A stretch of 21,719 nt of DNA from Stenotrophomonas maltophilia (GCA_002386405.1 DGIP01000339.1:1-21719); one strand, 5' to 3'. Positions 1 to 5,917 are shown, counted from the stretch's first letter. Notes: a model not told the origin generated them from the letters alone. Translations and numbers: made by a program.

Positions 1-1
1 C

Positions 2-178
2 CTGCTGCTGGATGAGCCGACCGAAGGCCTGGACGTGGATACCGCGCATGCGCTGCTGCATGACATGGTGGCCGCACTGGGCGGACGCAGCCTGGTGATG
101 ATCACGCATGACGCGTTGCCCGAAGGCATCGTGCATCGCAGCTACCGGTTGCACGAGGGCACGCTGCGGCAATCATGA
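2..178 (+). CDS. cydC: Thiol reductant ABC exporter subunit CydC, 3' end (partial)
   Basis: This is the C-terminal 58 residues of an ABC transporter nucleotide-binding domain; the gene starts upstream of the window. The Walker B and D-loop stretch LLLDEPTEGLD opens the fragment, and the switch histidine is in MITHD. The wording DEPTEGLD is typical of CydC, the half-transporter that with CydD exports glutathione and cysteine to the periplasm and is needed for cytochrome bd assembly. The protein ends soon after the H-loop, so its C-terminus is short compared with E. coli CydC. The assignment to CydC rather than another exporter ATPase rests on this motif only. No gene follows closely on the same strand; a hairpin begins 22 nt after the stop. 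Confidence 0.7.
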   Translation: MLLDEPTEGLDVDTAHALLHDMVAALGGRSLVMITHDALPEGIVHRSYRLHEGTLRQS

Positions 179-200
179 ACACCGGACGCGTGCGGCCGAA

Positions 201-249
201 ATGTCGCATCCGAAACGCCGCATCGGTACGGCAGGGCCGTTTCCGACAT
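201..249. other. Bulged 12-bp hairpin after cydC
   Basis: ATGTCG (201-206) pairs with CGACAT (244-249), and GAAACG (212-217) with CGTTTC (238-243). This gives a 12-bp stem with a 5-nt bulge on the left arm and a 20-nt apical loop. Inside the loop ACGGC (228-232) could alternatively pair with GCCGT (236-240). There is no T-run afterwards, so it is not a textbook terminator, although its position just past cydC suits 3'-end formation. It could also belong to an RNA acting on the symE-like region downstream. The pairing is seen in the sequence; the function is inferred. Confidence 0.35.
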
Positions 250-382
250 CATCTTAGGCTGCGTCAAACGAATCGCAGAAATCGAGAGAAACAAACGAAT
301 TCCTTTACAGAGCAGGATTCGGCATGGTGAACCCCGGAGCGTCAAAACTCTTTTGTGACTACCTGCAAGTAAGATGTCCTGC

Positions 383-503
383 GTCGGGAGGGGGGCGAAA
401 TACAACACCCTCGTGGAAATACGTCGCGCCGAGGTCACATCGGTTTTGAACCTCCCGACTCCCTCTCCATCCGGCGAGGGAGACTTCCATCGGAGGTCAC
501 CCC
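383..503 (+). promoter_or_regulatory. symE-like mRNA leader with two competing folds around the RBS
   Basis: The strong Shine-Dalgarno GGAGGT (492-497) lies 6 nt before the ATG at 504. It is complementary to ACCTCC (450-455), with G457-C491 and A458-T490 extending the helix over a bulged C456. This stacks on an inner hairpin CTCCCTC (459-465)/GAGGGAG (476-482). The same anti-SD segment can pair instead, perfectly over 9 bp, with GTCGGGAGG (383-391) through CCTCCCGAC (451-459), which would free the SD. GAGGTCAC occurs at 431-438 and again over the SD at 493-500. The arrangement fits conditional translation of a toxin-like gene. Pairings are read from sequence; switching is inference. No convincing promoter was found: TAAGAT at 370-375 is a weak -10 candidate. 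Confidence 0.4.
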
Positions 504-869
504 ATGAGCAACCCCTGGTCTACAGCTCCCACTCGCGAGCCGCCCAAGCGCAAGTTCTATCGCTATCAACCTGCCCACGTGCGCGTGGACGCACTGCATT
601 ACCCCGGCAGCAAAGAAGAACTCGGTGAAATCCCCATCCCCTGCATCAAGCTGCGCGGCCTCTGGATGGAAGCCGCCGGCTTCGAGGTAGGCGCCCGCCT
701 GAAGCTGGAAGTAAGCCACGGCAGCATCCACCTCACGATCGAACAGCCACCCAAACCGGCGCTGCCAAAGGTAAGGAGAATGGGCCGCCTGCAGCTCGCG
801 CGCCTGCAACAAGCCCCGCTGCATGCGTCACCGGTAGGGTCGCATCCCAATCGACCGCCGGGGTATTGA
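504..869 (+). CDS. SymE-family (type I toxin-like) protein
   Basis: This is a 121-residue basic protein. The core at about residues 46-80 (IPCIKLRGLWMEAAGF followed by a VGARLKLEV strand and an IHLTIEQ strand) matches the SymE toxin domain, an AbrB-like swapped-hairpin fold. In E. coli, SymE is an SOS-induced protein repressed by the antisense RNA SymR and linked to RNA decay or nucleoid effects. The start is set by a strong SD, GGAGG, just upstream. After residue 85 or so the tail is low-complexity, and its last codons run through a GTAG-headed inverted repeat (834-856), so the original C-terminus may have been shorter. No LexA box or SymR promoter was recognised. The family call is fairly sure; toxicity is not shown. 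Confidence 0.75.
   Translation: MSNPWSTAPTREPPKRKFYRYQPAHVRVDALHYPGSKEELGEIPIPCIKLRGLWMEAAGFEVGARLKLEVSHGSIHLTIEQPPKPALPKVRRMGRLQLARLQQAPLHASPVGSHPNRPPGY
834..856 (+). repeat. GTAG-headed short palindrome inside the symE-like 3' end
   Basis: GTAG (834-837) is directly followed by GGTCG (838-842), a 9-nt spacer and CGACC (852-856). The layout, GTAG then a hairpin, is that of Stenotrophomonas REP (SMAG) elements, though the stem is short and differs in sequence from the GCCGGCC type seen elsewhere in the window. It lies within the last codons of the symE-like gene. Confidence 0.35.
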
Positions 870-882
870 TCGGTGCATTGGG

Positions 883-938
883 GCATGGACCTGTGCCGCA
901 GCGAACGTACCGGAGACGGTTCCGTTCGGTGTCCATGC
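883..938. ncRNA. Candidate structured RNA, long stem capped by a GAGA tetraloop
   Basis: Three nested helices are visible: GCATGGAC (883-890)/GTCCATGC (931-938), 8 bp; CGAACG (902-907)/CGTTCG (923-928), 6 bp; ACCG (909-912)/CGGT (917-920), 4 bp. The cap is GAGA, a GNRA tetraloop when read on the + strand. An 11-nt by 2-nt internal loop separates the first two helices. It lies 14 nt after the symE-like stop in non-coding DNA. It does not resemble a tRNA or the GTAG repeats. The tetraloop favours the + strand as the transcribed one. Whether it is a separate sRNA, the 3' end of the symE-like mRNA, or leader of the downstream barrel gene cannot be decided from sequence. Confidence 0.4.
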
Positions 939-955
939 GTCAATGAACCCTGTGT

Positions 956-995
956 CGAGGTCGGCAGTCGTTTGGGAACCGACTCTACCGCCTCG
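956..995. other. Second long imperfect hairpin in the same intergenic region
   Basis: CGAGG (956-960)/CCTCG (991-995), CGG (962-964)/CCG (988-990) and AGTCG (966-970)/CGACT (980-984) form a 13-bp stem with a bulged T961 and a small internal loop, closed by a 9-nt loop. It begins 17 nt after the structure at 883-938, so the two could be parts of one RNA. There is no T-tract for an intrinsic terminator. Confidence 0.35.
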
Positions 996-1031
996 CACCA
1001 GGTACCCGTGAAACGCGCTCGCCTCGCGCAT

Positions 1032-1063
1032 CAGTAGTTCTACTGGGCACTGCTAGGTAGAAC
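1032..1063. promoter_or_regulatory. Overlapping inverted repeats upstream of the barrel gene
   Basis: CAGTAG-TT-CTACTG (1032-1045) is a short palindrome. GTTCTAC (1037-1043) is repeated inverted as GTAGAAC (1057-1063) with 13 nt between. They lie 70-100 nt before the ATG of the outer membrane protein gene, where an operator would sit. The two pairings share bases, so they could equally be alternative RNA folds. No regulator is implied by the sequence. Confidence 0.3.
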
Positions 1064-1133
1064 GGCCGTGGCTTGAATGTGCGTCGGTCTGGCAGTGTGT
1101 CTGGAAGCGCCATTGGGCGACCAGGAGAACGGC

Positions 1134-2330
1134 ATGATTGGATGGGCGAAAGCGTCTGCGGTGCTGGCGCTCTTCCACATTGCGCCCTGCGCGGCTGCGC
1201 AGTCGAACGAAGGTGAGGCGGTCGACCCGGCGCAGCAAACGACCGCACCGAAGGCCAGCATCTTCAAGGACCCGCAGGACGGCCATTTCGACATGTCGCG
1301 CTGGCTGCTGGACCGCAAGGGCTTCCTGCCGGTGCCGGTGGTGATCAGCGACCCGGCGGTGGGCTATGGCGGCGGTGTGGCGCTGGCGTTCTTCCACCGC
1401 CCGGAAGGCGCCGCGCTGGAGCGTACCGCCACCGATGGGCGCAAGCAGATGATTCCGCCGAACATCTACGGCGTGGCCGGCATGAAGACCGAGAACGGCA
1501 GCACCGCGTACGGCGCCGGCGCGGTGCTGCACTTCAAGGACGACCGCTGGCGTTACACCGGCGGCGTGGCCAAGGCCTCGTTCAACCTGGACTTCTACAC
1601 CCCCGGCAACGTGCTGCCGGAAGTCGGCATCGGCTACAGCTCCGATGGCTACATGGCGTTCCAGAAGATCGCCCGGCGGCTGGGTGACCAGTCGCTGTTC
1701 CTGGGGCTGCAGTGGATCTACATGGACCTGGACATCGGCTTCGACGTGGATTCGGACCGGCAATACTTCAAGCCGCATGAGCTGAACCGGAAGACCTCCG
1801 GCCTTGGCCTGTCGCTGCAGTACGACCAGCGCGACAACGCGTTCACGCCCAACAGCGGCTGGCTGGGCATGCTGGAAGGCAATTTCTACGACGATGCGAT
1901 CGGCAGCGACAACGATTTCCAGAGCTACCGCGCTCACGCCTTCGGCTACCTGCCGCTGGCCGACAAGCGCCTGGTGCTGGGATTGCGCGGCGATGTGCGC
2001 TGGGTGGGGGGCGACGTGCCTTTTTACCGGCTGCCTTACATCGACCTGCGCGGCATCGGTTCGGCCCGCTACCAGGACACCCGCGCCGCCACGATTGAAA
2101 CCGAACTGCGCTGGAACCTCACGCCACGCTGGGCCGCCATCGGTTTCCTCGGCGCCGGACGCACCTGGGGCGTGCACAGCAGCTTCTCCGGCGCCACCAG
2201 CCAGGTGGCCAAGGGCGTGGGCGGACGCTACCTGGTCGCGCGCCAGCTCGGGCTGTACGTGGGCCTGGATTACGCATTCGGCCCTGAAGACGACACCGTC
2301 TACGTGCAGGTCGGCAGCGCGTGGCGGTAG
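1134..2330 (+). CDS. BamA/TamA-family (Omp85-like) outer membrane barrel protein
   Basis: The product is 398 residues: an N-terminal signal peptide of about 23 residues ending in CAAAQ, a short linker, then a long stretch of alternating amphipathic beta-strands reading like the C-terminal Omp85/bacterial surface antigen barrel. Typical pieces are the glycine-rich PAVGYGGGVALAFF near the start of the barrel, QYDQRDNAFTPNSGWL in the middle, and a C-terminal strand ending VGSAWR. No POTRA repeats precede the barrel, so it is shorter than BamA or TamA and resembles the stand-alone Omp85-like group. I chose the ATG at 1134 because AGGAG (1123-1127) lies 6 nt upstream and the signal peptide begins there; an in-frame ATG at 1077 lacks both. 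The substrate is unknown. A sulfatase follows 100 nt downstream on the same strand. Confidence 0.75.
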   Translation: MIGWAKASAVLALFHIAPCAAAQSNEGEAVDPAQQTTAPKASIFKDPQDGHFDMSRWLLDRKGFLPVPVVISDPAVGYGGGVALAFFHRPEGAALERTATDGRKQMIPPNIYGVAGMKTENGSTAYGAGAVLHFKDDRWRYTGGVAKASFNLDFYTPGNVLPEVGIGYSSDGYMAFQKIARRLGDQSLFLGLQWIYMDLDIGFDVDSDRQYFKPHELNRKTSGLGLSLQYDQRDNAFTPNSGWLGMLEGNFYDDAIGSDNDFQSYRAHAFGYLPLADKRLVLGLRGDVRWVGGDVPFYRLPYIDLRGIGSARYQDTRAATIETELRWNLTPRWAAIGFLGAGRTWGVHSSFSGATSQVAKGVGGRYLVARQLGLYVGLDYAFGPEDDTVYVQVGSAWR

Positions 2331-2430
2331 GGCAGCAATTACTTAGCCAGCTTAAGTAGAAACACCGTGGCCGCCCTACTACGGCGCAGGGATCATCCAA
2401 GGACCCGCCGCAATGCTGCTGGAGAACCCG

Positions 2431-3981
2431 ATGGCCACCGCCACCAAGAAGAAGAAGCCCAACATCCTGGTCATCTGGGGCGATGACATCGGCATCTCCA
2501 ACCTGAGCTGCTACTCGCACGGGCTGATGGGCTACCAGACCCCCAACATCGACCGCATCGCGCGTGAAGGCATCATGTTCACCGATTCCTACGGCGAACA
2601 ATCCTGCACCGCCGGGCGCTCCTCGTTCATCACCGGACAGAGCGTGCTGCGCACCGGCCTTTCCAAGGTGGGCATCCCCGGCGCGCCGGTGGGCATGAGC
2701 GAGAAGATCGTCACCATCGCCGCGTTGCTGAAGAACGAGGGTTACACCACCGGGCAGTTTGGCAAGAACCACCTGGGCGACCTCAATCACATGCTGCCCA
2801 CCAACCATGGCTTCGACGAGTTCTACGGCAACCTGTACCACCTCAATGCGGAGGAAGAGCCGGAGATGTACGACTACTTCCCTGAGGACGAATTCGGCGA
2901 CTTCATCGCCACCATCAAGCCGCGCGGGGTGATCCACAGCTTCGCGACCGACAAGGACGATGCTAACGACCAGCCGCGCTGGGGCAGGGTGGGCAAGCAG
3001 AAGATCGAAGACACCGGCCCGCTCAACCGCGAGCGCATGGTCACCTGCGACGACGACTTCGCCGAACGCGCGAAGGGCTTCATCAAGCAGGCCACCGACG
3101 ACGACACCCCATTCTTTGCCTGGGTGAACTTCACCCACATGCACCTGATTACCCACACCAAGCCCGAAAGCCTGGGCCAGGCCGGGCGCTGGCAGTCGCC
3201 GTACCACGACACGATGATCGACCACGACAAGAACGTGGGGTCGCTGCTGGATTACCTGGATGAGCTGGGCATCACCGATGACACCCTGGTGGTGTACTCC
3301 ACCGACAACGGCCCGCACCGCAACTCGTGGCCGGACGGCGGCATGACCCCGTTCCGCAGCGAGAAGGACACCAACTGGGAGGGCGCGTTCCGCATTCCAC
3401 TGGTGGCGCGCTTCCCCGGCAAGATCAAGCCGGGCACGATCTCCACCGAAATCGTGCAGCACCACGACTGGCTGCCCACCTTCCTGGAAGTGGCCGGCAA
3501 CAAGACCGTGGTGGAAGACCTCAAGAAGGGGGTCAAGGCGATCGGGCGCACCTACAAGAACCACATCGACGGCGTGAGCCTGTGGCCGTACCTGACCGGC
3601 AAGGCGGAACACTCGCCGCGCAAGCTGTTCGTGTACATCTCCGACGACGGCGACACGCTGGGCCTGCGCTACGACAACTGGAAGGTGACCTTCATCGAGC
3701 AGCGCTGCAAAGGCACGATGGCGGTCTGGGGCGAACCGTTCACGCCCATGCGCATCCCCAAGATCTACAACCTGCGCACCGACCCGTACGAGTTCGCCGA
3801 TGTCACCTCGAACACGTACTGGGACTGGTACATCAACCATGTCTACATCGTGTACGGGGCCATCGCGCTGCTGACGAAGTTCAACGAGACCTTCAAGGAA
3901 TTCCCGAAGATCCAGAAGCCGAACACGTTCACCGCCGACCAGGCGATTGCAACGTTGAACGACGCGGTGGCCGGGAAGTAG
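2431..3981 (+). CDS. Arylsulfatase, type I (formylglycine) family
   Basis: A 516-residue alkaline-phosphatase-fold sulfatase hydrolysing sulfate esters. All expected active-site elements are present: metal-binding Asp18-Asp19 in VIWGDDIG; the CTAGR motif, whose Cys59 should be oxidised to formylglycine by a maturation enzyme not encoded here; Lys112 and His114 in GKNHLGD; His236/238 in THMH; Asp292-Asn293 in STDNG; Lys312 before WEGAFRIP. The N-terminus goes straight from a lysine-rich start into the first strand, with no signal peptide, so it looks cytoplasmic, whereas many sulfatases are exported. GGAG (2421-2424) sits 6 nt before this ATG; an alternative ATG at 2413 adds six residues. The gene follows the outer membrane barrel gene on the same strand and may be co-transcribed with it. 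The natural substrate cannot be told from sequence. Confidence 0.88.
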   Translation: MATATKKKKPNILVIWGDDIGISNLSCYSHGLMGYQTPNIDRIAREGIMFTDSYGEQSCTAGRSSFITGQSVLRTGLSKVGIPGAPVGMSEKIVTIAALLKNEGYTTGQFGKNHLGDLNHMLPTNHGFDEFYGNLYHLNAEEEPEMYDYFPEDEFGDFIATIKPRGVIHSFATDKDDANDQPRWGRVGKQKIEDTGPLNRERMVTCDDDFAERAKGFIKQATDDDTPFFAWVNFTHMHLITHTKPESLGQAGRWQSPYHDTMIDHDKNVGSLLDYLDELGITDDTLVVYSTDNGPHRNSWPDGGMTPFRSEKDTNWEGAFRIPLVARFPGKIKPGTISTEIVQHHDWLPTFLEVAGNKTVVEDLKKGVKAIGRTYKNHIDGVSLWPYLTGKAEHSPRKLFVYISDDGDTLGLRYDNWKVTFIEQRCKGTMAVWGEPFTPMRIPKIYNLRTDPYEFADVTSNTYWDWYINHVYIVYGAIALLTKFNETFKEFPKIQKPNTFTADQAIATLNDAVAGK

Positions 3982-3991
3982 GCCTTACCGC

Positions 3992-4016
3992 CAGGGCCGG
4001 CCGTTGGCCGGCCCTG
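3992..4016. terminator. Perfect 11-bp palindrome between convergent genes
   Basis: CAGGGCCGGCC (3992-4002), a GTT loop and GGCCGGCCCTG (4006-4016) form a perfect hairpin between the sulfatase stop and the stop of the convergent DUF1294 gene. The core GGCCGGCCGTTGGCCGGCC is that of the Stenotrophomonas GTAG repeats, but no GTAG directly abuts it (the nearest is in the sulfatase stop codon, 3977-3980). There is no T-tract. It probably serves as a bidirectional terminator derived from such a repeat. Confidence 0.6.
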
Positions 4017-4021
4017 CTGCG

Positions 4022-4636
4022 TCATCCGGCGACGCGCAGTCCGCCGCTGGCAAGCCACGCCAACGCAGCGAGATTGACCACCACCGCCCCCCAGAACGTG
4101 ACCTGGAACGATACCTTGCGGTTCTTGTGCCGCAGGGTTGCCTGCGCCAACAGGGCGCCCGGCCATCCGCCAGACAAGGCCAGCAGCTGCAACACCTTTT
4201 CCGGCGTGCGCTGCTGATCGCCTTGCGCCGCGCTCTTGTCGTGCCAGTAGACCAGGAACGTGAGAGCGCTCAACCCCAGGTAAAGCGCGGCAATCCAGGC
4301 CGGGCAGTGCCCGAGCGCCGTGGCTGCCAGCAGGCCCGCCAGGAACAGCAGGGCGATGGCGCGTCGCGGCATCCTGTCGCGGCCGCCGTTGCTTTTGCTG
4401 GCCGTGCCCGCCCGGAGCCCATCACGCTGCAGGGCGAAGCGGACGTGGGTGGCATTGAACCGGCCCTGGCCATCGCGCTGCACGTCATAGGTGATTACAT
4501 CACCCAATGCAGGTCGTCGGTCGCGTGCCGAGAACGCACGGATATGCACGAAGCAGCGGTCACCGCCGCCGTTGGGCTGCACGAAGCCAAAGCCGCGGGC
4601 GTCATTCCACTCGCTCAGCCTGCCTTGCTGGCGCAT
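4022..4636 (-). CDS. Cold-shock domain / DUF1294 membrane protein
   Basis: 204 residues with two parts. Residues 5-68 form a cold-shock-like OB domain: GRLSEWNDARGFGFVQ carries the RNP1-like GFGFV, and FVHIRAF matches the RNP2-like FVHxSA, so nucleic-acid binding is expected. Residues 92-204 are a DUF1294 membrane domain with about three hydrophobic helices (about 93-112, 113-130, 181-198) and the family signature WHDKSAAQ...RTPE...GGWPGALLAQ...RHKNRKVSF. This two-domain layout is known in proteobacteria, but its role is not established. The start ATG lies 3 nt after the stop of the acyltransferase gene, so translation is likely coupled. The cold-shock part is presumably cytoplasmic, tethered by the membrane domain. 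Confidence 0.85.
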   Translation of the reverse strand: MRQQGRLSEWNDARGFGFVQPNGGGDRCFVHIRAFSARDRRPALGDVITYDVQRDGQGRFNATHVRFALQRDGLRAGTASKSNGGRDRMPRRAIALLFLAGLLAATALGHCPAWIAALYLGLSALTFLVYWHDKSAAQGDQQRTPEKVLQLLALSGGWPGALLAQATLRHKNRKVSFQVTFWGAVVVNLAALAWLASGGLRVAG

Positions 4637-4639
4637 GGC

Positions 4640-5752
4640 TCAGAGCGCGTCCAGGAACGTGCGCACCGCCGGCCCGAACCGCTCGAAGTCGACCAGGAAC
4701 GCGTCATGGCCCTGCGGCGATTCCAGCCCGATGAACTGCGCATCGGCACCGCCGGCACGCAGGCCGTCGGCAATCTGCTGCTGTTGCTGCACCGGGAACA
4801 GGATGTCGGTGTTGGCGCCAATGGCCAATGCCTTTTCCACCTGGATCTTCGCCAGCCCGGCCATCACATCGCCGTCGGCGTATTCGGCCAGGTCGAACCA
4901 GTCCATGGAGCGGCTCAGGTAGAGGTAGCAGTTCGGGTCGAAGAAGCGCACGAAGCGGCGCGCGTGGCCTTCCAGGTAGCTTTCCACCTGGAACTCCAGG
5001 CCGAACGGGTCATCATCGGCCTGGTCCGAATCCAGCCGCACGCGGCCGAAGCGGCCATCCCATTCCAGTGCCGAGCGGTAGGTGATCACGCCCAGCTTGC
5101 GGGCCATGCGCATGCCCGATTCGGGATAGTGTTCGTCGCTGTAGCGCCCGCCGTTCCACTGCGGATCCAGCCGGATCGCTTCACGCTGCAACGAGCGGAT
5201 CGCAATGGAGAAGGGCAACGCCTGCGCACTGCCCGAAATGTTGATGTGGCTGCGCGCGATACCCGGGTGCAGCAGCAATACCGCCAGCGCGGTCATGCCG
5301 CCCATCGAATTGCCGATCACGCAGGCCAGCTCGGCGATGCCCAATGCGTGCACCACCTCCACGGCGGCGCGGGCGCCGTCTTCAATGGACAACTCCGGGA
5401 AGGCGAGCCGGTACAGCTCCCCCGTGGCCGGGTCCACGGTGGCCGGGCCGGTGGAGCCCTTGCAGCTGCCCAGCGAGTTCACGCAGACCACGAACCAGCG
5501 GTCGGTATCGATCGCCTTGCCGGCGCCAAGCATGCCTTCCCACCAGCCTGCAGCGGGGTTGCCGTCATTGGCGGCCGCATGCGCATCGGGCGACAGGCCG
5601 GTGACGATCAGGACGGCATTGCTGGCATCGGCGTTGAGCGTGCCCCAGGTTTCATAGGCCACGTGCGCGCCGTGCAGCTGGCCGCCGCGCTTGAACGCGA
5701 AGGGCGAGGGCAGGGCGTGGTAGCGCGTGCCGGGCGGGATGAATTCGGTCAT
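4640..5752 (-). CDS. metX: MetX-family serine/homoserine O-acyltransferase, probably serine O-succinyltransferase
   Basis: A 370-residue alpha/beta hydrolase of the MetX family. The nucleophile elbow GNSMGG has Ser149; Asp316 (GANTDILFP) and His349 (QGHDAF) complete the triad. MetX enzymes move an acyl group from acetyl- or succinyl-CoA to homoserine for methionine synthesis. The loop reads NSLGSCKGSTGP, where acetyl-homoserine enzymes usually have GGCxGTTG. As I recall, Xanthomonadales proteins of this type are assigned as L-serine O-succinyltransferases acting in cysteine synthesis. That substrate is therefore likely but not proven here. No Shine-Dalgarno is visible before the ATG; a TAAACT box ends 6 nt upstream. 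It lies between the ccm operon and the DUF1294 gene. Confidence 0.85.
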   Translation of the reverse strand: MTEFIPPGTRYHALPSPFAFKRGGQLHGAHVAYETWGTLNADASNAVLIVTGLSPDAHAAANDGNPAAGWWEGMLGAGKAIDTDRWFVVCVNSLGSCKGSTGPATVDPATGELYRLAFPELSIEDGARAAVEVVHALGIAELACVIGNSMGGMTALAVLLLHPGIARSHINISGSAQALPFSIAIRSLQREAIRLDPQWNGGRYSDEHYPESGMRMARKLGVITYRSALEWDGRFGRVRLDSDQADDDPFGLEFQVESYLEGHARRFVRFFDPNCYLYLSRSMDWFDLAEYADGDVMAGLAKIQVEKALAIGANTDILFPVQQQQQIADGLRAGGADAQFIGLESPQGHDAFLVDFERFGPAVRTFLDAL

Positions 5753-5758
5753 GGGGCC

Positions 5759-5764
5759 AGTTTA
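5759..5764 (-). promoter_or_regulatory. Possible -10 box of a leaderless acyltransferase mRNA
   Basis: On the minus strand TAAACT is followed by six bases and then the ATG of the MetX-family gene, so transcription would start at or next to the A of the ATG. There is no SD to contradict this. No good -35 box lies 16-18 nt upstream, where the DNA is almost pure G and C. The same spacing is seen before ccmA. Confidence 0.3.
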
Positions 5765-5840
5765 ACCGGGCCGGGCGGCCGCGCCGTGGTGACGGGCGGC
5801 ATGGTGTGTCGCGCGGCCGGGCGGGAATGCATCGCGCCTC

Positions 5841-5917
5841 GTAGGGACACGCCATGCGTGTCTGCGCGGTGTCCGGGGTGGCAGGGGTTCCGTGGGACAC
5901 GCGTGGCGTGTCTCTAC
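5841..5917. repeat. Inverted pair of GTAG repeats (GACACGC type)
   Basis: The left unit is GTAG (5841-5844) then the hairpin GACACGC-CAT-GCGTGTC (5846-5862). The right unit is the same element inverted: GACACGC-GTG-GCGTGTC (5896-5912) then CTAC (5914-5917). The GTAG heads face outward. Head plus hairpin plus pairing as an inverted dimer is the architecture of SMAG/REP elements moved by RAYT transposases, here with a stem sequence unlike the GCCGGCC type elsewhere in the window. The right-hand GTAG supplies the TAG stop codon of ccmI. The pair could protect or end the ccm transcript before the acyltransferase gene. Confidence 0.7.

Noticed and set aside
504..620. SymR-like antisense RNA promoter opposite the symE-like start
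   Set aside because: I looked for a minus-strand -35/-10 pair with 16-18 nt spacing and found none convincing.
374..628. Short open frame starting in the symE-like leader and overlapping the gene
   Set aside because: Its ATG overlaps the only -10 candidate, it lacks an SD, and its product is low-complexity. A leader peptide cannot be excluded but is not supported.
870..1076. tRNA, tmRNA or integron attC site
   Set aside because: The helices do not form a cloverleaf with a T-arm motif, and the GTAGAAC/GTTCTAC boxes do not match attC core sites.
1064..1133. Sigma-E type promoter for the barrel gene
   Set aside because: GAAC at 1060-1063 has no TCTGA-like partner at the right distance.
2119..3840. 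573-codon open frame antisense to the barrel and sulfatase genes
   Set aside because: It mirrors the codon pattern of the sulfatase gene, has no recognisable domain or SD, and the sulfatase has all its catalytic motifs.
5753..5840. SAM-type riboswitch upstream of the MetX-family gene
   Set aside because: The leader is short, almost pure G/C, and shows none of the SAM riboswitch motifs I know. The -10-like box next to the ATG leaves no room for a leader.
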